Shown here: positions 1-4,048 of the stretch, in pieces
How positions within the stretch are numbered: the stretch's first letter is position 1
Layout of the letters: every line of letters begins with the position of its first letter
From: Palsa-504 sp050013055
Lineage (GTDB): Bacteria; Actinomycetota; Actinomycetes; Streptosporangiales; Streptosporangiaceae
Assembly: GCA_050013055.1 (NCBI GenBank)
Contig: JBEKGC010000367.1
Location: forward strand, 1 to 6,892
DNA length: 6,892 bases
Direction of reading: 5' to 3'
The notes under the pieces: model-generated
The model's input: the letters and a program-made list of their open reading frames with translations, nothing else
What the model was told of the DNA's origin: nothing
Database searches by the model: none
Translations under genes and position numbers: made by a program

Positions 1-1160
1 CGGGCACGGAGCTGGTCCATATCGCCGTCCAGCCCGGCTTTCCTCAGCTCCTTGGCCCACCAGGTGATGCGTTGGTCCGCGGCCAGAACCTCCGCGGGCG
101 GCAGCTGCCGCCCCATCAGCGCGGCGTTGCCGGAATCCTCCATCCAGCGCTGCACCCGGGCGTCCTGTGCCCCTTTCTCCCGCCGCTTCCTGGCTTTCTC
201 TGGAGCGACTTCCGCGACGGCGCGAGCGATCGCGGACCGCAGCCCGCCGGGGGTCAGCCGGCCGGCCCGGTCCAGCACAAGCGCTTCGGCGGCACGAGCC
301 TCATCGGGGTCCAGGATGGCGGTGGCCCGGGAAATGATCTCCACCTTCGATTCCCGCAGCACCCCGGTCCTGAACGCCGCCCGGGTACCGGGCAGCTTGA
401 CTTCCAGGTCCCAGGCCAGGCCGAGCATCGACTCTGCGACCCCGCGGGTCTCAGCCAGCGCGCTGGCGAGTTCGCGCTCGGTGAATTCCTCCCATGCATA
501 CGGCATCTGCGCAGGTCCTTGCGGACGGCAGCCGGGCTCGGGGCGGCGGCGGATGAGTTCGGCCACGGCGGCGTGCCGCAGTGCGGCGGCGGCGGCTTCG
601 GTCCGGTCCAGGCCGCAGATGAGCCCGATGAGCTCGTCATCGGAAGAGCCAGTGAACCGGGTGTCGTCCCCGGCGGCGTACTCGGCCAGGCCGAGCAGCA
701 CCGAGCCGCCTGGCGCGGTATCCAGGGGCTGGCCGGTCGCGAACCCGCCCGCGGGGCCGGTGTAAATACCGGGGAACCGCTGCGCGGAGCCAGGCTGCCC
801 CGGGCCGCGGCGGCCCAGCGCGGCGGCCACCGCCGCCATCGCCCCGGCGGTCCCCGCCCGGGCCGCCGCCTCCTGCGCCCGGGCCTGCTCCGCGGACGCC
901 TGCTCAGCCTCCGCCGTCAGCACGTCCAGGTCGATGTCGGCGGGCAGCGACGGGTCGTCAGGGTCAACGGCCTCTTCCGGGTCCGGTGGCTGCTCCTCGG
1001 CGCACCGGGCCGCCGCCCACTGTTCCCACTCGTCCTCGGTCAGCCAGTCCTCATGTGAAGGCGGCAGCAGGCGCCAGCCTTCACCCCGGGCATCCGGCGC
1101 GGAGCCTCGGGCCGGATCCTCATCCAGCCCGAACGGCTCACCAGCCGGCGCTCCTGGCAT
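1..1160 (-). CDS. DUF222 / 13E12-repeat family protein, N-terminal part (probable HNH endonuclease), cut by left edge
   Basis: The minus frame is open from ATG at 1160 to the left edge, giving 386 residues with no stop. Residues 1-160 are an acidic, Ala/Glu-rich leader (around residues 25-45 it reads as a Trp/Glu-rich stretch with HEDWLTEDEWEQW). From about residue 164 (GDDTRF) the sequence has the helical DUF222 pattern: SDDELIGLICGLDR, then WEEFTERELASALAETR near 222-238, a VEIISRATAILDPDEA segment, and at the left edge AADQRITWWAKELRKAGLDG followed by DMDQLRAR. That last stretch matches the 13E12 family signature in which a 'DQLRAD' motif precedes the HNH nuclease domain. The HNH part would lie outside the window, so nuclease activity is inferred from the family. 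The start is supported by GGAGG four bases upstream and by a promoter at 1206-1234. These genes are often multicopy in actinobacterial genomes; many are of unknown role. No sign of frameshift in the visible part. Confidence 0.88.
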   Translation of the reverse strand, partial: MPGAPAGEPFGLDEDPARGSAPDARGEGWRLLPPSHEDWLTEDEWEQWAAARCAEEQPPDPEEAVDPDDPSLPADIDLDVLTAEAEQASAEQARAQEAAARAGTAGAMAAVAAALGRRGPGQPGSAQRFPGIYTGPAGGFATGQPLDTAPGGSVLLGLAEYAAGDDTRFTGSSDDELIGLICGLDRTEAAAAALRHAAVAELIRRRPEPGCRPQGPAQMPYAWEEFTERELASALAETRGVAESMLGLAWDLEVKLPGTRAAFRTGVLRESKVEIISRATAILDPDEARAAEALVLDRAGRLTPGGLRSAIARAVAEVAPEKARKRREKGAQDARVQRWMEDSGNAALMGRQLPPAEVLAADQRITWWAKELRKAGLDGDMDQLRA

Positions 1161-1205
1161 GGGCCCTCCGATGCTGGTCCCGGTATCTCCAAAGTCGTCA
1201 TCACT

Positions 1206-1234
1206 ATGATAGTCGATTATAAATTCGTAAACAA
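1206..1234 (-). promoter_or_regulatory. Sigma-70-type promoter for the DUF222 gene
   Basis: Read on the minus strand, TTGTTT (1234-1229) is followed by a 17-bp spacer and TATCAT (1211-1206). A second, overlapping -10-like box, a perfect TATAAT, lies at 1221-1216 but has only a poor -35 at 16 bp. Either would start transcription about 30-50 bp before the ATG at 1160. The surrounding AT-richness contrasts sharply with the high-GC flanks, as is usual for promoter DNA. Prediction from sequence only. Confidence 0.55.
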
Positions 1235-1257
1235 GCCGAATAAAAGATTGATAGACG

Positions 1258-1280
1258 AACAAACTTCTGGGGAAGTTGTT
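1258..1280. repeat. Inverted repeat in AT-rich intergenic region
   Basis: AACTTC (1262-1267) and GAAGTT (1272-1277) form a perfect 6-bp stem around the loop TGGG; the outer bases (AAC at 1258-1260 and GTT at 1278-1280) can extend pairing across one bulged A. It sits between the DUF222 promoter and the start of the small plus-strand gene, upstream of both genes. No T-run follows, so it is more likely an operator or structural element than a terminator. No regulator can be named. Confidence 0.35.
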
Positions 1281-1360
1281 ACGCCAAGGGGTGTAAATAG
1301 AGAGGATCGCTAGCTCCGACGCCAGTCATATTGTCGGTGCCCGGTGCGACACTGCGAGTC

Positions 1361-1876
1361 ATGAGCACTGTTAGCAACACATCGGACACCCACTACCAGC
1401 TTCCGCTGAGCGAGGCCGATCAGACCGCGCTGCGGCCAGCCTTGCTGCACGAGCTCGGCGCCCTGCCGTTCATCCCCGGCGCGCCGTTCAGCCGCATCCT
1501 CTCGGTGATCTTCATTGGCGAATGGGGAGTCTGGACCCACGCGACCTTGCCCGTCGATGACCGGCTCGACCTGCCGGATGAGGAAAACATCACTGACCTG
1601 TGCGACCTGGTCGGCATGCTTATCAGGCCACCTGCATGTCATGACAACGAGAAGGCGATGATCGTGCTACGCAGGCCGGGGCCGGCCGAGCTCAGTAAGG
1701 CGGACGCGTACATTTTCAGCCTGGTCCGCCAGGCGGCCGCCGGCCGGGAGACCGCGCCTTGGGTGTTCTACGTGGTGGGGCCGGAGGGAATACGGGAGGT
1801 GACTGACTCGGACACTAGTGAAGCATCGAGAACCGCAGCCAGGTCGCAAAAAAAGCTTGGGGCGGTGCACCCGTAG
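1361..1876 (+). CDS. Unrecognised 171-residue soluble protein
   Basis: I do not recognise a named family. From ATG 1361 the product is 171 residues, with no signal peptide and no membrane segment. It has a compact alpha/beta look: a hydrophobic strand RILSVIFIGEWGVW near residues 45-58, an acidic stretch (LPVDDRLDLPDEENITDLCD) and a strand KAMIVLRRPGP near 98-108. A helix (SKADAYIFSLVRQAAAGRET) follows, then a strand WVFYVVGPEGIREVT. The last 25 residues are Ser/Thr/Lys-rich and probably disordered. The start is uncertain: the frame stays open upstream with TTG at 1331 and GTG at 1337, and there is no clear Shine-Dalgarno before any of them; ATG 1361 is taken as the simplest. It is followed after 18 bp by the membrane protein gene on the same strand, so the two may be co-transcribed, though the second seems to have its own promoter. 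Codon usage looks like a genuine high-GC gene. Confidence 0.7.
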   Translation: MSTVSNTSDTHYQLPLSEADQTALRPALLHELGALPFIPGAPFSRILSVIFIGEWGVWTHATLPVDDRLDLPDEENITDLCDLVGMLIRPPACHDNEKAMIVLRRPGPAELSKADAYIFSLVRQAAAGRETAPWVFYVVGPEGIREVTDSDTSEASRTAARSQKKLGAVHP

Positions 1877-1881
1877 CGGGC

Positions 1882-1894
1882 TAGCGTAGACCTC
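1882..1894 (+). promoter_or_regulatory. Probable leaderless -10 element (TAGCGT) directly before GTG 1895
   Basis: TAGCGT at 1882-1887 fits the actinobacterial -10 pattern TANNNT and is separated by 7 bases from GTG 1895, the usual spacing from -10 to the first transcribed base. No Shine-Dalgarno precedes the GTG, which agrees with translation of a leaderless mRNA. No good -35 box is visible. Confidence 0.45.
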
Positions 1895-2365
1895 GTGACG
1901 GCACATATCGTTGTAGATCTTCTGATAGGCGTGGCCGTTCTGGTCCTTGTCCTGTTCAGGCAGCTACAGGTCCGGCCGGTGCGCGACACCATGCGGCTGC
2001 CGCTGATTCTCGGCATCGTCGGCGTGGTCGAGCTCGTTCAGTTCCTGCACAACAGACCGCACGGCCCCGCGGTCGTGGTCGCACTCGCGGGCAGCGTGGT
2101 CATCGCCGCGATCTTCGGCGCGATCCGCGCGGCGAGCGTGCGCGTCTGGGTGGACGGCGGCCAGGCCTGGCGGCAGGGAAACTGGCTCACCGCCGTGCTG
2201 TGGATCCTCTCGCTGGGTGTTCACCTGGGCTATGACTACCTGGTCGTCGGTAAGGGCTCGCAGGCCGGCCTGGGTTTGGCGTCTCTGCTGCGGATGGCGG
2301 GCGGCCGCCTCCAGGACGTGGGCGGCGGCCCGCAGAACGCTGGTACCCCCACCTCGTCGCGTTAG
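1895..2365 (+). CDS. Small multi-pass membrane protein, DUF1453/CcdC-like
   Basis: A 156-residue protein with about four hydrophobic membrane segments at residues 5-21, 35-51, 58-76 and 98-117. Short basic loops lie between them (FRQLQVRPVRDTMR, and AIRAASVRVWVDGGQAWRQG). The arrangement of TM1, then a 'RQLxxRPVR' loop, then 'LPLILGIVGVVEL' is what I recall of actinobacterial DUF1453 (CcdC-like) membrane proteins; this assignment is from memory of the family pattern. No catalytic motif is seen and the role is unknown. The last 35 residues (Gly/Ala/Gln-rich, ending TPTSSR) are not clearly membrane-embedded and may be shorter than in relatives. GTG 1895 is chosen because it follows a TANNNT -10 at leaderless spacing and opens just before TM1. 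The gene converges on the S8 peptidase gene 40 bp downstream and shows no functional link to it. Confidence 0.75.
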   Translation: MTAHIVVDLLIGVAVLVLVLFRQLQVRPVRDTMRLPLILGIVGVVELVQFLHNRPHGPAVVVALAGSVVIAAIFGAIRAASVRVWVDGGQAWRQGNWLTAVLWILSLGVHLGYDYLVVGKGSQAGLGLASLLRMAGGRLQDVGGGPQNAGTPTSSR

Positions 2366-2382
2366 CCGACCGGGAGCTAACC

Positions 2383-2402
2383 GCAGCACTCGCCGCTGCT
2401 GC
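2383..2402. terminator. Possible hairpin between convergent genes
   Basis: GCAGCA (2383-2388) and TGCTGC (2397-2402) can pair around an 8-base loop in the 40-bp gap between the stop at 2365 (plus) and the stop at 2406-2408 (minus). The position suits a bidirectional terminator, but the stem is short and there is no T-run on either side. Confidence 0.3.
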
Positions 2403-2405
2403 TGG

Positions 2406-3884
2406 TCAGCATGGCCGCCTACCATGCCTCCCGGGCCCCGAGCCGCCCCCCTCGCAACCACACCCACCCCGAGAGCAACCACACCCGCCACGCCCGCAGC
2501 CACATCCGCCCCGGGGGCCGCCACACCCGCCACACCCGCCACACCCGCCACACCCGCAGCCATCCTCGTCGTCGCAGCAGGGCAGCAGAACCGCGCCCAC
2601 CCCGGGAACCGTCTGGGCCCTGGCTTTCGCCATGAGCGCCGCGGCGGCGTCGACGCCGCTTTCGCCGTACCGGGCCATCCGGGCGGCGATGAGTCCGGTG
2701 ACGATCGGGCTCGAGAAGGAGGTGCCGCTCCATTGGGCCAGGCCGAAGAACTGTCTGTGCTCTCCCGCGTACGGCGCTACGTGGCAGATGTAAGTACCGC
2801 TGCCGTAGGCGTTGACGAGGTTCTGGCCGGGTGCGTACACGTCGACCCAGCCGCCGAAATTGCTGAAGTACGCACGACTCCGCCAGTCCGACGCCAGCGC
2901 CCCGACGGAGATAACGCCAGAGAACGCGGCCGGCCAGCACGGCAGCCGGGTGCCGTTGTTGCCGGCCGCTACGACGCAGACGACGCCCTTGTACTGCTGC
3001 AGCAACTCTAGCCACGCCTCGAACGCCAGCAGCGGCAGGCTGCCTCTCGTCGGCGACGCGATCGTCAGGTGGAAGATCTCGGCGCCGTAGCCGAGCCCCG
3101 CGTAGAGCTTCGGCACGAAATCGCTCTCCAGTGCGCTGCCCGCGATATCGAAGACATTCTCGACGATGATCTCCGCTCCAGGAGCCATGGACCGGACCAC
3201 GCCCGCGACGAATGTGCCGTGCCCGCAATAGGGCATGATGGTGCCGTCCGGCTCGATTCGCGGGTCATCATCGCCTTGTACGCCCTGCAACCACGGATAG
3301 CTGGCCACCACGTCGGGGAGCACCCCGGTGTCGGCGATGTAGATCCGGACCCTGGCGCCGCCGATGCCCGGACAGATCGGTGGGTAAGGTTCCGGGACGC
3401 CGTATATCTCCTGAGGTTCTGTGGCCGGGCAGGGGGCCACCGGCGCGACCGTCATCACGTGATTCGGCGTGACAATTCCGGGTCCGAGCCTTGCGTCGAT
3501 TTCGCCGAGCAGCTCGAGAAACGCGGAGTGCTCACTTCCGGTTATCCCCTCATTACCTTCAGCGGGCCTTTCGTCACTTTCAGCGGCAGTGTCATCACTA
3601 TCGGGGTATTTACTGGACCTGGTGACGGACAGCAGAACGATGTCCCTAATGACCCGCTTAGCCACCACAACATCGAAACGATCACTAACCACTTCCCGTA
3701 GCGCGCCGAGGTATTGTTCGCTGACCAGCAGCTGACCTTCGGCGTACATGAAGGCGACCCCGCCGTCGTCAGTGGGGACGCCGCCGATATCGATGTGGTG
3801 CCTACCGAACTCACTGACGATGTAGCTGGCCTCATCGGCGGCTATGGGTTCTAGGTCCTCATACCAGGTATTTCTTCCTGACAC
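2406..3884 (-). CDS. S8 (subtilisin-fold) serine peptidase with Gly/Cys-rich C-terminal tail
   Basis: A 492-residue endopeptidase of the subtilase family. The catalytic set is complete: Asp185 (RIYIADTG), His222 (CGHGTFVAG), oxyanion Asn309 (AAGNNG) and nucleophile Ser389 (SGTSFSSP). Residues 1-135 form an N-terminal region with no signal peptide or membrane segment, so the enzyme is predicted to stay in the cytosol; residues 90-118 are an acidic, likely flexible linker. The peptidase domain spans about 175-430 and has its own cysteines (C152, C171, C220, C303, C316, C367), C220 lying two residues before the catalytic His. After GVGAVLLPCCDDED (428-441) the protein ends in a low-complexity tail with 14 Cys in the last 57 residues, mostly CGG, CGC and GGC units. 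GTG 3884 is preferred because GGGGAG lies 5 bases upstream; an ATG overlapping this site is out of frame. The gene is divergent from the TPR-CHAT gene, 164 bp away. Substrate unknown; partnership with the CHAT protease is inferred from position. Confidence 0.93.
   Translation of the reverse strand: MSGRNTWYEDLEPIAADEASYIVSEFGRHHIDIGGVPTDDGGVAFMYAEGQLLVSEQYLGALREVVSDRFDVVVAKRVIRDIVLLSVTRSSKYPDSDDTAAESDERPAEGNEGITGSEHSAFLELLGEIDARLGPGIVTPNHVMTVAPVAPCPATEPQEIYGVPEPYPPICPGIGGARVRIYIADTGVLPDVVASYPWLQGVQGDDDPRIEPDGTIMPYCGHGTFVAGVVRSMAPGAEIIVENVFDIAGSALESDFVPKLYAGLGYGAEIFHLTIASPTRGSLPLLAFEAWLELLQQYKGVVCVVAAGNNGTRLPCWPAAFSGVISVGALASDWRSRAYFSNFGGWVDVYAPGQNLVNAYGSGTYICHVAPYAGEHRQFFGLAQWSGTSFSSPIVTGLIAARMARYGESGVDAAAALMAKARAQTVPGVGAVLLPCCDDEDGCGCGGCGGCGGCGGPRGGCGCGRGGCGCSRGGCGCEGGGSGPGRHGRRPC
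2521..2556. repeat. Perfect 9-bp tandem repeat (4 copies) inside the S8 tail
   Basis: CCACACCCG is repeated four times without a mismatch (starts at 2521, 2530, 2539, 2548), with degenerate copies on both sides from about 2455 to 2575. On the coding (minus) strand it specifies repeated Cys-Gly-Gly around residues 445-456. The unit is a multiple of three, so slippage would lengthen or shorten the tail without a frameshift. Confidence 0.85.
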
Positions 3885-3895
3885 TGCATCTCCCC
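3885..3895 (-). promoter_or_regulatory. Shine-Dalgarno that sets the S8 start at GTG 3884
   Basis: On the minus strand GGGGAG (3895-3890) is followed by five bases (ATGCA) and the GTG start codon at 3884. The ATG within that spacer and another at 3900 are out of frame with the peptidase, so GTG is the best start. Confidence 0.65.
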
Positions 3896-3933
3896 GTCAT
3901 TGATCATCGCCCGATCGCCGCTACCCGTACCAG

Positions 3934-3949
3934 ACCTGGGTTCGCAGGT
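3934..3949. promoter_or_regulatory. Dyad in the divergent intergenic region, candidate operator
   Basis: The 164-bp gap between the S8 start (3884) and the CHAT start (4049) contains ACCTG-GGTTCG-CAGGT, a perfect 5-bp inverted repeat with a 6-base spacer. It lies 50-65 bp upstream of the S8 start. A second, smaller dyad, TCAC-C-GTGA, lies at 3994-4002, just upstream of the CHAT -35 box. Either could bind a regulator of one or both genes. I found no convincing -35/-10 pair for the S8 gene. Assignment as operator is a guess from symmetry and place. Confidence 0.3.
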
Positions 3950-4013
3950 TCCAAACATAACCACCGGCCGACCCGGATGCATCTACGGAGCGATCACCGT
4001 GACCATTAATACA

Positions 4014-4042
4014 TGGACCCCGAGGATAAGGAGACCTAATAT
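4014..4042 (+). promoter_or_regulatory. Promoter of the TPR-CHAT gene, likely leaderless
   Basis: TGGACC (4014-4019), a 17-bp spacer and TAATAT (4037-4042) form a good sigma-70-type promoter. Only six bases (AAGTTC) separate the -10 from GTG 4049, so the first transcribed base would be at or next to the start codon, giving a leaderless mRNA. A purine-rich AGGGGGAG at 4054-4061 lies inside the reading frame and could instead serve in-frame GTG codons at 4067 or 4070. Confidence 0.6.
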
Positions 4043-4048
4043 AAGTTC

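Noticed and set aside
52..1058. Long plus-strand open frames (237 and 328 codons) opposite the DUF222 gene
   Set aside because: Their products are Ser/Arg/Pro/Gly-rich with no domain pattern, while the minus frame gives recognisable DUF222 motifs through the whole stretch. They are high-GC antisense artefacts.
1276..1299. TTGTTA and TAAATA as a plus-strand promoter for the 171-residue gene
   Set aside because: The spacer would be only about 12 bp, too short for a sigma-70 promoter, so no promoter is called for that gene.
1964..2563. 199-codon minus-strand frame across the convergent ends of the membrane protein and S8 genes
   Set aside because: Its N-terminus is an Ala/Gly/Val repeat read from the 9-bp tandem repeat in another frame, and it overlaps two better-supported genes.
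2455..2575. Repeat cluster considered as a CRISPR array
   Set aside because: The unit is 9 bp, directly tandem without spacers, and lies inside a coding frame.
2217..3011. 264-codon plus-strand frame opposite the S8 peptidase
   Set aside because: Pro/Thr/Ala-rich repeat translation with no domain; the minus frame carries the full catalytic set of a subtilase.
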